DNA from: Streptococcus gordonii
Lineage (GTDB): Bacteria > Bacillota > Bacilli > Lactobacillales > Streptococcaceae
Reading direction: 5' to 3'
DNA: 64,000 nucleotides
Assembly (NCBI RefSeq): GCF_001553855.1
Contig: NZ_LQWV01000012.1
Location: 310,001-374,000 of the forward strand
Under the pieces are notes generated by a model. It made no database searches, was not told where the DNA came from, and saw only the letters and a program-made list of their open reading frames with translations. Each line of letters opens with the position of its first letter. The stretch's first letter is position 1. Positions 28,271 through 37,199 of this stretch are shown piece by piece. Position numbers and translations under genes: made by a program.

Positions 28271-29310
28271 GATACGGTGTGGGTCCTTTCTTTAAAAATA
28301 AACTTCTTTTGGATAAGCCAAGAGAGAGAAAATAGCAGAATGCCGACCAAAATCTTAACGAGTAGAAGGTTGATCCCAAAGACAGCGTAGAAGAGTCTGA
28401 TTAGAAGGGTGTCTAATATAAACAAACCTAGAGCCAGGCCAAAGTAGCCACTTCCTGTTTTTGCAATGCTATCTTCATTTTTAAAGACGAGCTTTTTATT
28501 GGTGGAGTAATTAAAAATAGAGCTGGTAACGCGGGCAATCCCATTGGCAAGTAGAATACGCAGAGTTGTCGGCACAGCCACCAGAAAGAGTAGGGCGACA
28601 GCGTAGACTAGATAGTCCACAATGAAGCTACTTAGTGAGGATAGAGCAAACTTAAACATATCTTTGTAAATCATTAAGCCATCTTGAATGGGTCTGAAAT
28701 GGGAAGTTTTATTATCATCAATGTAGACAGTCTCAATCGGAACTTCCACGATTGGATAAGTCTTACAAGCTTGCAGAAGCATATTCATTTCGTATTCATA
28801 GCGTTGACCTTCAATGGAGAGCATTAATGGAAGCATATTGCTGGTAAAGGCACGAAGGCCAGTCTGAGTATCAGAAATAGCGACGCCAGTCTGTTGCTTA
28901 AATAACAGACGAGTCAGACTATTTCCAAATCGACTTCGTAGAGGGACCTTTCCGGTAAATGCTCGTGCCCCTAAGATTAACTTCTGAGGTTGCTCATGGG
29001 CACAGTGGGCAACACGTAGGATGTCCCAAAGTTTATGTTGACCGTCTGCATCTGCTGTGACAATGACACCATAGCGACCTTGAGACTGAATATAGCGAAA
29101 AGCTGTCTTTAGGGCCTGCCCCTTGCCCTGGTTAAGAGAATGATGCAGGATAGTTGCATACGTTACTGCTTGTTCAAAGACACGATTACATGAAGCAGAA
29201 CTGCCGTCATTTATTACGATTACTTCAAAGTCACTCTTTTCACGAACTTTTTTTATTAAGCGAATGAGATTGTAATCTGGCTCATAAGCTGGAATAACGA
29301 GATAATCCAT
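28267..29310 (-). CDS. Bifunctional GT2 glycosyltransferase / GtrA-family membrane protein
   Basis: A 347-residue fusion. Residues 1 to about 215 are a GT2 domain of the dolichyl/undecaprenyl-phosphate sugar synthase kind, with VIPAYEPD, VINDGSS and the DxD-containing TADADGQHK. Residues about 220-340 hold four membrane helices with the GtrA pattern (VDYLVYAVALLF, STNKKLVFK). Such fusions make and flip a polyprenyl-phosphate-linked sugar for extracellular glycosylation. It is first in a three-gene operon and follows a promoter that overlaps a 14-bp palindrome at 29381-29394. GAGGTA before the ATG is the likely ribosome binding site. Confidence 0.9.
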   Translation of the reverse strand: MDYLVIPAYEPDYNLIRLIKKVREKSDFEVIVINDGSSASCNRVFEQAVTYATILHHSLNQGKGQALKTAFRYIQSQGRYGVIVTADADGQHKLWDILRVAHCAHEQPQKLILGARAFTGKVPLRSRFGNSLTRLLFKQQTGVAISDTQTGLRAFTSNMLPLMLSIEGQRYEYEMNMLLQACKTYPIVEVPIETVYIDDNKTSHFRPIQDGLMIYKDMFKFALSSLSSFIVDYLVYAVALLFLVAVPTTLRILLANGIARVTSSIFNYSTNKKLVFKNEDSIAKTGSGYFGLALGLFILDTLLIRLFYAVFGINLLLVKILVGILLFSLSWLIQKKFIFKERTHTVS

Positions 29311-29355
29311 AAGCTGTACCTCTTTCTTAGATGTTTGATAGATAAGATACAGAAC

Positions 29356-29394
29356 AGTATAAAGACCAGTCCTTAAAGCTAACTGATATCAGTT
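29356..29394 (-). promoter_or_regulatory. Putative promoter and palindromic operator of the GT2 operon
   Basis: Minus-strand TATACT (complement of 29356-29361). About 17 bp upstream, at the -35 position, begins the perfect 14-bp palindrome AACTGATATCAGTT (29381-29394). No repressor gene is adjacent, so the regulator is unknown. Confidence 0.45.
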
Positions 29395-29445
29395 TTCTTT
29401 AAGTTTGGCTTAATATTTGTTTAAGGAAAAATGGTCGAGAGACAA

Positions 29446-29496
29446 GAAAAAAGAGGGAGGCCAGACTACTTGTTTAAACAGTTAGTCTGGTCTCAC
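29446..29496 (-). terminator. Terminator of def
   Basis: On the minus strand the stem CCAGACTA-CT / AG-TAGTCTGG (29461-29490 region) is followed by CTCCCTC and TTTTTTC. Confidence 0.75.
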
Positions 29497-29539
29497 CTCG
29501 TTAAGAGACAGAAGTCAGAAATTTTGTACTTTTGATCCA

Positions 29540-30154
29540 TTATTCCAAAATTAACATGCCTTCTTTAATGGCAAATGGATCTGTCTCGTTGATCCGATCG
29601 TAGAACATGATACCGTTGATATGGTCAATTTCATGTTGGACAACGATAGCCTTGTAACCTTTAAGTTTTACTCGATGTTTTTCACCATCTTTATCGAAGT
29701 AATCTACAGTGACACGCGCATGTCGGACTACATAGCCAGGGACATAGCGGTCGACTGATAGGCAACCCTCTCCGTCAGCCAAAGCCACATCTTGTACAGA
29801 ATGGGCCACGATTTTAGGATTGTACATAACCTCTTTCAGAGCATAAGCTTCTTGGGGTGGATTGCCGTTTTCATCCTCTGGGTTAGGTAAGAGAACAGCG
29901 ATGATACGGCGGGAAATATCAAGTTGCGGAGCAGCCAGTCCCACACCGCCACGCAATCCAAGTTTTTCAGCCATGACTGGATCTTGTGAGTTGTGTAAGA
30001 ACTGCATCATTTTTTCACCCAAAAGAATATCTTCGTCCGCTAAGGGAAAAGAAACTTCCTCAGCAACAGCACGTAGGGTTGGATTTCCCTCGCGAATAAT
30101 ATCCTTCATATCAATCAAATGAGCTGGTTTAATAAGTTTTTCAATAACAGACAT
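29540..30154 (-). CDS. def: Peptide deformylase (long, Gram-positive type)
   Basis: A 204-residue metalloenzyme that removes the formyl group from nascent proteins. The three family motifs are visible: GVGLAAPQ (residues 70-77), EGCLS with metal ligand Cys131, and QHEIDH with His174, Glu175 and His178. Insertions between the motifs and a length over 200 place it with type II deformylases. It is monocistronic, ends at a hairpin terminator and is divergent from the MFS gene. Confidence 0.96.
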   Translation of the reverse strand: MSVIEKLIKPAHLIDMKDIIREGNPTLRAVAEEVSFPLADEDILLGEKMMQFLHNSQDPVMAEKLGLRGGVGLAAPQLDISRRIIAVLLPNPEDENGNPPQEAYALKEVMYNPKIVAHSVQDVALADGEGCLSVDRYVPGYVVRHARVTVDYFDKDGEKHRVKLKGYKAIVVQHEIDHINGIMFYDRINETDPFAIKEGMLILE

Positions 30155-30250
30155 CTTCTCTTTCCTCGTTCTTTCTATAAGATACTATATCACAAAACAG
30201 ACTAGAAATAAAGAAGACGACTTGATGATGAATTTTTCTAAATAAACAGA

Positions 30251-30279
30251 TTGCGTCTTTGTGCAAAAAACTGTATGAT
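30251..30279 (+). promoter_or_regulatory. Promoter of the MFS-rsuA pair
   Basis: TTGCGT at 30251-30256 and TATGAT at 30274-30279 with a 17-bp spacer, 31 bp upstream of the MFS start. Confidence 0.5.
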
Positions 30280-30309
30280 ACTAATAGTGTGTTATTGAAG
30301 GGAAAGAAA

Positions 30310-31452
30310 ATGAAAAGAACAATGGAAAAAATCAGTATCCTGAGTCTATCTTTGGTACTGACAACCTCTTTTTCAATCTCCAGTGCCTTGCCGGCCATGT
30401 TTGATTTTTATAAGGACTATCCAGCCGATAGGGTAGAACTCCTAGTATCCCTGCCCTCTATAGGGATTATGGTCATGCTCTTGTTGAATGGACTAATTGA
30501 GCGTTTCTTATCTGAAAGGATCATGATTGTGACTGGCTTGCTGATTATGTCTGCTTGCGCCTTTGTTCCCATTTTGAATCCATCCTATAATCTAGTCTTT
30601 CTTTCCCGTTTAATTTTTGGCTTGGGGACAGGCTTGATCAATGCTAAGGCTATTTCAATTATTAGCGAGCGTTACCAAGGTCATGAGCGCATACAGCTCT
30701 TAGGCTACAGAGGATCAGCAGAAGTAGTGGGGACAGCCCTTTTGACCTTGGCAGTCGGCCAACTTTTACGCTTTGGCTGGACAGCAACCTTCCTTGTTTA
30801 TACCTTCTGCTTTTTGGTTTTGGGACTTTTTCTCCTCTTTGTTCCTTATGAAAAAGGGGAAGTTCATCAACATAAGCAGGCCAAGAAAGAAAAAATGACA
30901 GCAGGCCAGTTCCGCTTCACCCTATTATCAGCTTTGGTGGCTGGGGTAATTGTACTCAGTAATACAGCCATCAACTTGCGCGTACCTAGTCTAGTGTTGT
31001 ACCATCAAATAGGGACAGCGCAAACGGCCAGTTTGATTTTAAGTGGTATGCAGTTAATTGGAATTGTGGCTGGTGTTAGCTTTGCTCCTATGGTCGGAAT
31101 TTTTAAGGACCGTTTACTGACGATTATTGGAATTTGTTTTGGCTTGAGCTTGATTCTGATTGGTCTTTCCAGCAATATATGGATGTTAGCTTTTAGTGCC
31201 CTTTTTGCAGGCTTTACCTACAGTATAACTCTGACGACCGTTTTTCATACAGTGTCAGAAAAGATCCCCCCTCATCTAATCAATCAGGCTGTTTCAATTA
31301 CTGTTTTAGGTTGCAGTGGTGGTGCCTCTGTGACGACATTTATCCTTTCTTTGATTGGTCATCTATCTCAAGCTCCGCTTTTCATTTTCTCCGTCCTAGG
31401 GGGTGTCATGATGATCATAGCAATGCTAAGTTACAATATCATAAAGGAATAA
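30310..31452 (+). CDS. MFS transporter
   Basis: The ATG at 30310 is preceded by GAAGGGA and gives 380 residues; an in-frame upstream codon at 30259 would overlap the promoter and adds a non-hydrophobic tail. About 12 hydrophobic segments are visible, with a basic central loop (YEKGEVHQHKQAKKEKM) between the two halves. It looks like the CynX/NreB-like drug or solute exporters of Firmicutes; substrate unknown. The pseudouridine synthase gene begins 2 bp after its stop, so the two are co-transcribed. Confidence 0.87.
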   Translation: MKRTMEKISILSLSLVLTTSFSISSALPAMFDFYKDYPADRVELLVSLPSIGIMVMLLLNGLIERFLSERIMIVTGLLIMSACAFVPILNPSYNLVFLSRLIFGLGTGLINAKAISIISERYQGHERIQLLGYRGSAEVVGTALLTLAVGQLLRFGWTATFLVYTFCFLVLGLFLLFVPYEKGEVHQHKQAKKEKMTAGQFRFTLLSALVAGVIVLSNTAINLRVPSLVLYHQIGTAQTASLILSGMQLIGIVAGVSFAPMVGIFKDRLLTIIGICFGLSLILIGLSSNIWMLAFSALFAGFTYSITLTTVFHTVSEKIPPHLINQAVSITVLGCSGGASVTTFILSLIGHLSQAPLFIFSVLGGVMMIIAMLSYNIIKE

Positions 31453-31453
31453 T

Positions 31454-32182
31454 ATGCGCCTAGATAAGTTTTTGGTAGAAAATGGTCTTGGTTCTCGAAG
31501 CCAAGTGAAGGATGTTTTGAAAAAAGGTTTGGTTTTGGTCAATGGCAGAGCGGAAAAATCTCCCAAGACTCAGATTAACGAGACGGCGGATGAGATTGTT
31601 GTTTCTGGTCAAAAGTTGACCTACGAAAAGTTTGTTTACTATCTTCTTAACAAACCCAAGGGATATATCTCAGCAACAGAGGACGAACGACATAAAACAG
31701 TTCTGGATTTATTGGATGAGACTGCTCGCCAAAAAGAAGTATTTCCTGTTGGTCGCTTGGATATTGACACTCATGGTCTACTCCTTCTGACCAATAACGG
31801 TAAGCTAGCTCATGCCATGCTGTCACCCAAAAAACACGTTGAGAAAATCTACCGAGCTCAAGTAGCTGGTTTGATGAATCAATCAGATGTGGAGCAGTTT
31901 GCTAGAGGGATAGAGTTGAAAGACTTTACCTGTCAACCAGCTCAACTCAAGATTTTAGAAGTAGATGAAGAAAAAGAGACCTCTCTTGTAGAAATCAGTC
32001 TAGCCGAAGGCAAGTTCCACCAAGTCAAGCGCATGGTGGCTGCCTGCGGAAAAGAAGTAACAGATCTTCAGAGACTCACGATGGGGCCTCTGCAATTGGA
32101 TTCTGGGCTTGCCCTTGGAGAATGGCGCCGTTTAACGAAAGAAGAGATGAAATCTTTGGAGAGATTTCAGGTAGAGCTATAA
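31454..32182 (+). CDS. rsuA: RsuA-family 16S rRNA pseudouridine synthase
   Basis: A 242-residue RNA-modifying enzyme. Residues 1 to about 60 are an S4 domain (MRLDKFLVENGLGSRSQVK). The catalytic domain follows with GRLDIDTHGLLLLTN, the active Asp being residue 103, and the family motif LAEGKFHQVKRM. RsuA modifies U516 of 16S rRNA; the related RluB/E/F group cannot be fully excluded by eye. It is coupled to the MFS gene. Confidence 0.88.
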   Translation: MRLDKFLVENGLGSRSQVKDVLKKGLVLVNGRAEKSPKTQINETADEIVVSGQKLTYEKFVYYLLNKPKGYISATEDERHKTVLDLLDETARQKEVFPVGRLDIDTHGLLLLTNNGKLAHAMLSPKKHVEKIYRAQVAGLMNQSDVEQFARGIELKDFTCQPAQLKILEVDEEKETSLVEISLAEGKFHQVKRMVAACGKEVTDLQRLTMGPLQLDSGLALGEWRRLTKEEMKSLERFQVEL

Positions 32183-32205
32183 AGAGCTAAATTATACAGT
32201 ATAGT

Positions 32206-32257
32206 AGCACCTTCGAGGTTAGAATGAAAATCTGACTCCGAGGGTGCTTTTGATTTT
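32206..32257 (+). terminator. Terminator after rsuA
   Basis: Long imperfect stem AGCACC-TTCGAGG-TTAGA / TCTGA-CTCCGAGG-GTGCT followed by TTTGATTTT. Confidence 0.8.
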
Positions 32258-32350
32258 CGCAAAATTTTCGTAAAATAGTGGGAAGTTTCCAATTATTTGA
32301 AGATGAGAATTTTTTGTAAGATTAAGTCTGGATTTGAGACAGGTGAATAG

Positions 32351-32379
32351 TGTTCATTGATCGCCTTTTGTGGTATAAT
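32351..32379 (+). promoter_or_regulatory. Promoter of the Pel-like operon
   Basis: Extended -10 TGGTATAAT (TATAAT at 32374-32379) with a weak -35 TGTTCA at 32351-32356, 17-bp spacer. Transcription from here gives a leader of about 270 nt (32386-32657). The leader is very AT-rich, holds two copies of ATGTTTTTTTAT and a hairpin TTTGTTC / GAACAAA near 32614-32635 close to the ribosome binding site. Confidence 0.65.
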
Positions 32380-32657
32380 GAGGGTGAATCTTTGAGCCCT
32401 TCTAATGTTTTTTTATGTTGCATTATAATCCTCGAAGATGTTTTTTTATATATAGCAAATGTTTGATCTGATTCTTAAATTTATAAAGTCATTGTTCTTT
32501 CTATATTTTATGTAAATTACGGGGTGATATACTTGATATTTTTACCAAAAAATTATATGATTTTAAACTGAGTGTGAAATAATACGATATATGAAAGTAT
32601 TTTCGACCTAGATTTTGTTCTTAAGGCGAACAAAGAATATAAAAAAAGGAGAGAAAT

Positions 32658-34439
32658 GTGAAGACTTTACTATTCGGAAACACAGGTTACATATCTAAAG
32701 AGTTCATTGAGGGTGCTTTCCCCAATAGCGATGTCTATATTTTTGGAGAGACCAACTTAACTGGCTTAAAGAGAGTAACAGTTTTTAAGAAGACAGAGGC
32801 AATCGGAATCGCTGAAATCTTAGAAAATTATCGCTTCGATCAGATTTTGTATCTTTCAAATTTCTTGACCTATAAAAATCAACAGATTGGGGAATTGGAA
32901 AGGCTACAGGATTTCTTAAAAAACACTTCTAAATTGACCTGGTCTAAGATTATCTATCTGACCGGACCAGAAATTATCAATCTGCCTCAGGATTTAGAAA
33001 GAGCAGCAGAAAATCTTTGCCTGCATTGGGCTCATACCTACAGTGGCTCTCTTAAGATTATTAGAAGCCCTTATGTCTATTCTGCAACACAGCCAGAGGA
33101 CTATTTCTACGGTTTAATGTCTAACATCCGCCGCAATCAGCCAATTCGTTTTGACGAGCAGCCTGATGAGGTAGCAAACTTTATTAATTCAGAAGACCTA
33201 GCGGAACTTGTTTATAAAGTATTTAATAGTTGGACAGATGAGATTGAAGTTCTAACAATTCCTAGTCCGTTTCAGGATACCTTCCAGCAGTTGGCGACCA
33301 AGTTACAAAATTTAGAGCTCTCGCACAGTACGATTGGCTTTCAATCATCCAACAAACTGTCTCCTCTTTACCAAACAATGGATAAGAATAATCTGCGTGG
33401 TCGGTATGGTTGGTTTATCCATTATTCTATTTTAGATGATTTATCAGACCTTTATTGCCAATTTGCTTCTGAAAGTAAGCCTTTAAGACGGCTTGAATTC
33501 CGAGGTTTGAAAAAAAATATCTATAGACTGCGGGGCCATAATGATTTTCAAAAATCAGCAGAGATTTTACTGGCCTTTCTCTTATCAGAAGTCCTCAGTT
33601 TTGTCGTCGCAAGATTTAATCAGCTAGGAATGATTGATGTGCGCCTCTTGTTTGTAACCTTAATTAGTACTATTTTTGGAACAGTATATGGCGTCTTTGC
33701 TGGTGTTTTATCTGTTTTAGGCTTGTTTGTAACGAGCATAGCAGCAGGTAATAAGTGGCAATCAATTGTATATAACACCGATAGATGGCTTCCATTTGCC
33801 GCCTATATCTTCGTGGCTCTTATTTGTGGTATTATCCAGATGAAATACCAAGATGAGAAGGAATTGCTGGAAAAAGAAAATCAGTTGTTGAATGAGCAAA
33901 ATGACTTTTTGACTCTTTCATATGAAGATGCGGCTCATGATCGAGATGCACTAGTTCAAAAAGTAGTGAGCAGTAGCAATGGCAACAGTCAACTATATGC
34001 TGTTCACCAACGTTTAAACAAGAAAACAGTTGAAGAAGTGATTGCTGAAGCTGAAAAAATCATTGGGGAAGAATTTTCAACTGATGAAGTTCATTTTTAC
34101 CCTTTGTCTCCTTTTTCTAACTTTAAGATAGAGCTCTATCCTCAGTTGAAAGAAGGTTTGGAAAAAGAAGCGGTTTGGATTAACAAAAAAATGCTTCAAG
34201 ACTATCCAGTTTTTGCAGTAGAAATGAAGAGTGCTTCTGGGCTTCATTATCTGATATGGGTCGACGAAGTTTCTTATGATCAATTGACTTTCTCAAAACT
34301 TCATTTCCTACAGATGGTAAGTGAACTGACAGCGTCTATGGTAGACAAGGCCGGTTATTATCAAGTCTTCTCTAGCATGAATAAAGATTCTGGCCTGACC
34401 ACGCATAGCAGTCCCGGCGAAATGAGGCAAGGAAACTAA
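32658..34439 (+). CDS. pelD: PelD-like protein with N-terminal SDR-type domain
   Basis: GTG start after AAAGGAGAG; the overlapping ATG at 32656 is followed at once by TGA. The 593-residue protein has three parts. Residues 1-230 look like an NAD-binding SDR/epimerase fold, but the glycine motif is GNTGYIS (last Gly missing) and no YxxxK catalytic pair is evident, so it is probably not an active dehydrogenase. Residues about 295-395 hold three or four membrane helices. A coiled coil (about 398-430) leads to a GAF-like cytosolic domain to about residue 575. In Pel systems PelD is the c-di-GMP receptor through a degenerate GGDEF domain; here the protein ends after the GAF region. Call rests strongly on gene order with PelE, PelA, PelF and PelG homologues. 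Confidence 0.75.
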   Translation: MKTLLFGNTGYISKEFIEGAFPNSDVYIFGETNLTGLKRVTVFKKTEAIGIAEILENYRFDQILYLSNFLTYKNQQIGELERLQDFLKNTSKLTWSKIIYLTGPEIINLPQDLERAAENLCLHWAHTYSGSLKIIRSPYVYSATQPEDYFYGLMSNIRRNQPIRFDEQPDEVANFINSEDLAELVYKVFNSWTDEIEVLTIPSPFQDTFQQLATKLQNLELSHSTIGFQSSNKLSPLYQTMDKNNLRGRYGWFIHYSILDDLSDLYCQFASESKPLRRLEFRGLKKNIYRLRGHNDFQKSAEILLAFLLSEVLSFVVARFNQLGMIDVRLLFVTLISTIFGTVYGVFAGVLSVLGLFVTSIAAGNKWQSIVYNTDRWLPFAAYIFVALICGIIQMKYQDEKELLEKENQLLNEQNDFLTLSYEDAAHDRDALVQKVVSSSNGNSQLYAVHQRLNKKTVEEVIAEAEKIIGEEFSTDEVHFYPLSPFSNFKIELYPQLKEGLEKEAVWINKKMLQDYPVFAVEMKSASGLHYLIWVDEVSYDQLTFSKLHFLQMVSELTASMVDKAGYYQVFSSMNKDSGLTTHSSPGEMRQGN

Positions 34440-34440
34440 A

Positions 34441-35340
34441 ATGGAATGGATGATTACTAGTTTTTGTGTCTTTTTAGACCTAGCTTTATGCCTGCATTCG
34501 TTTATCTTATTAAAAACAAAACGGATGCAGCTGCCTCTCTTTTACATAGTCTTCCCTATTGCTCTACCCTTTTTAGGTTATATTTTACTTTGGGGCTTGA
34601 ATCGTTCTGTTCAAAAGGATGAATCTGACCTTTCGCTGGTTCAAGACGATTTCGAAGAATGGTTTGACGTAGATGACACACAGAAAATGAGTAGGGTTGA
34701 AAGTGCCTATGATCACGTTGAAGAAATTATTCCTCTAGAAGAAGCTCTTGTCTTGCAAGACAAAGAAGTTTCTCGGTGGATGTTGATGGAAATAGTCAGT
34801 CGGGCTCCAGCTAAGTTTATTGACTTATTGTTCCTAGCTCGTCAGGATGAGGATACAGAGGTTGTGCATTATGCGACGACCTTGATTGCGGAAATATCTC
34901 GACAATATGATATCCGTCTCCAGACACTGGATAAAAAGCACCAGGAAAATCCTTCGGATTACCGGATTCTAGCAGAATACTGTGCAGTTTTAGCGGCATA
35001 CCTGCAAAAGAATCTGGTGACTAAGCGGATGGAAGAGGTCTTGCGGAAAGATTATTCCCATCTCTTAGAAAAGAAACTTCAACAAAAAGAGCAACTTTCT
35101 GATTATGTGAAATTGATAGAGAATGAACTCTTATTGAAGCGATATGAAAGTGTTGAAAAATACTTGAATACTATTTCTCAAAAATGGCCTCAACAAGAAG
35201 AGATTTATATGCTCTATCTCAGATATTATTTTGAAACGAGACAGGGAGAAAGGCTAGAAGAATTGGTAGAAGCTATCAAAAATGGTTCTATTTATATTTC
35301 TAAAGCGAATCGAGAACGTCTCGCTTTCTGGCAATCGTAG
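34441..35340 (+). CDS. pelE: PelE-like membrane protein with TPR repeats
   Basis: A 299-residue protein that begins 1 bp after the previous stop. Two N-terminal membrane helices (ITSFCVFLDLALCLHSFILL and LPLFYIVFPIALPFLGYIL) are followed by a cytosolic helical region with TPR-like helix pairs, ending in VEKYLNTISQKWPQQEEIYML. The architecture and the position between PelD- and PelA-like genes match PelE, which bridges PelD and the PelF glycosyltransferase at the membrane. Primary sequence alone would give only a TPR membrane protein. Confidence 0.75.
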   Translation: MEWMITSFCVFLDLALCLHSFILLKTKRMQLPLFYIVFPIALPFLGYILLWGLNRSVQKDESDLSLVQDDFEEWFDVDDTQKMSRVESAYDHVEEIIPLEEALVLQDKEVSRWMLMEIVSRAPAKFIDLLFLARQDEDTEVVHYATTLIAEISRQYDIRLQTLDKKHQENPSDYRILAEYCAVLAAYLQKNLVTKRMEEVLRKDYSHLLEKKLQQKEQLSDYVKLIENELLLKRYESVEKYLNTISQKWPQQEEIYMLYLRYYFETRQGERLEELVEAIKNGSIYISKANRERLAFWQS

Positions 35341-35349
35341 GTTTTTAAG

Positions 35350-37179
35350 ATGACAAAGAAAAAAAGAAAAATCTTATATTCAAAAGAATCCATTATTGTA
35401 ATTGTAATCTTTCTTTTGTTATCTGCAGTTTTGTGGATTCAAAAGAGTGGCGAACAATATACAGTTAATCCTGAAAAAAACATTTATCTTAAAAATGCTC
35501 CTTCGTCTAATGCTGTATTTGACAGCTTAGCTCAGGATAATCTGGTTCTTTATGATGAAAACAATGATACAAGTCGAAGGGCAAAAGAGCAATTTACTCA
35601 GATTCTCAAAGATATGAGAATGGGGTACCGCTTGGTTGATATTTCAAAAGAGACGATTCCTAATTTTTCTGATTATAAAAAAGTAGTTGTTCTTCTGAGC
35701 GATTTGGAAGGCTTGGGAGACAAGGCACTTGAAATGGTAGATTGGGTTGAGCAAGGAGGAAATGTTCTCTTTGCTGTAACCCTCTCCAAGGACAGCAAAC
35801 TAACAGAAATCGAACAAAAATTAGGCGTTTCAAGTTCTAGTTTTGAAAATGCCTATGTTAAGAAAATTTATATTGATAAAGACTTTATGATTGGCGGTGG
35901 GAAAAGCTATGCCATTGACGGCGCTTTCCATTCTGCTTGGGCAGTTACACTATCATCCGATGCCAAAGTTCACGCCTGGACAGATGATGAGGCAAAAACT
36001 CCTTTGGTCTGGGAAAAGAAACATGGTCAAGGTAAGTTTGTAGTTGATAATTTTGGCATTTATGAAAGGGCAGTACGTGGCCTCTATGCAGCTTCCTATA
36101 GCTTGATGACGTCCGCAACAGCTTATCCAGTTATTAATGGGACAACTTTTTACCTAGATGACTTCCCATCTCCAGTCCCTGCAGGAGATGCGACTTATAT
36201 TAAACGTGACTATAATATGAGCATCTCGGACTTTTATACCAATATCTGGTGGCCTGATTTGCTGAAGTTGGCTGAAACTTATGGAATTAAGTATACAGGC
36301 GGGGTTATCGAAAATTATGAGGATGACACATCAGGAAATGTTCATAGTCAAAAAGACGTAGACCGATTTAAATATTTTGGTAAGTCACTTTTGGCTAATG
36401 GAGGCGAGATCAGTTACCATGGTTATAATCACCAGCCTTTAACACCTAAGGGAGTTGACTATGGTGATGAATTCCCAACCTATAAAACTTGGAAAGATAA
36501 GAAAGCTATGGCTTCTGCAATCAGTGAACTGCTTCGCTTTACAAAAGAACTCTTTCCAAAGGGAGAAAAGTCGATTTATATCCCGCCTTCAAACGTTCTA
36601 TCTAAAGAAGGAAGGGAAGTTCTACGAGAAAAATTCCCAGAAATCAAGAGTATTGCTAGTAATTATTTCCCAGGCAAATTCACCTATTCACAGGAATTTG
36701 AAGTGGCAGATGATGGTATGATTGAACAACCCCGGATTGTTTCGGGTGCTTCATGGGATGCCTATTCAAAATTGACCGTATTTTCTGAGTTAAACATGCA
36801 CTATGTCACTACTCATTTCCTTCATCCTGACGATGTCATGGATGAAGATCGAGGTGCGAAACTAGGCTGGTCCAAACTCTATAAAGATTTCCAAAATGAA
36901 ATTGAGAGCCTATATAAAGTTGTTCCAAATATTCGACGCCTGACGGGTTCTGAAATGGCTGGAGCAGTCCAACGCTATGCTATCTTAACCATTAATCAGA
37001 ATCGAACAGATACAGACCTAGAGCTAGAACTTGGAAACTTCCATAATCAAGCTTATGTAATGATTCGATTAAACGAGGGCGAGCCTGGAAAAGTCAAGGG
37101 TGGCAAACTCGAACATTTAACAGGTAATCTCTACCTGCTGGAGGCAACATCAGCCAAAGTATCTATTGAGGTCAAATAA
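35350..37179 (+). CDS. pelA: PelA-type polysaccharide deacetylase (DUF2194)
   Basis: A 609-residue protein with an N-terminal membrane anchor (SIIVIVIFLLLSAVLW) and a long extracellular part. Residues 60-250 resemble a glutamine-amidotransferase-like fold. The carbohydrate esterase domain follows, with FYLDDFP (Asp270-Asp271) and YHGYNH (His357 and His361, the HxxxH metal motif), then a beta-rich tail. In Pel systems PelA partially deacetylates the GalNAc/GlcNAc-type polymer, which makes it cationic. Unlike Gram-negative PelA it has no separate glycoside hydrolase domain; the DUF4832 protein at the end of the operon might fill that role. Confidence 0.82.
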   Translation: MTKKKRKILYSKESIIVIVIFLLLSAVLWIQKSGEQYTVNPEKNIYLKNAPSSNAVFDSLAQDNLVLYDENNDTSRRAKEQFTQILKDMRMGYRLVDISKETIPNFSDYKKVVVLLSDLEGLGDKALEMVDWVEQGGNVLFAVTLSKDSKLTEIEQKLGVSSSSFENAYVKKIYIDKDFMIGGGKSYAIDGAFHSAWAVTLSSDAKVHAWTDDEAKTPLVWEKKHGQGKFVVDNFGIYERAVRGLYAASYSLMTSATAYPVINGTTFYLDDFPSPVPAGDATYIKRDYNMSISDFYTNIWWPDLLKLAETYGIKYTGGVIENYEDDTSGNVHSQKDVDRFKYFGKSLLANGGEISYHGYNHQPLTPKGVDYGDEFPTYKTWKDKKAMASAISELLRFTKELFPKGEKSIYIPPSNVLSKEGREVLREKFPEIKSIASNYFPGKFTYSQEFEVADDGMIEQPRIVSGASWDAYSKLTVFSELNMHYVTTHFLHPDDVMDEDRGAKLGWSKLYKDFQNEIESLYKVVPNIRRLTGSEMAGAVQRYAILTINQNRTDTDLELELGNFHNQAYVMIRLNEGEPGKVKGGKLEHLTGNLYLLEATSAKVSIEVK

Positions 37180-37199
37180 ACATAGAAGAGAAAAGAAAA

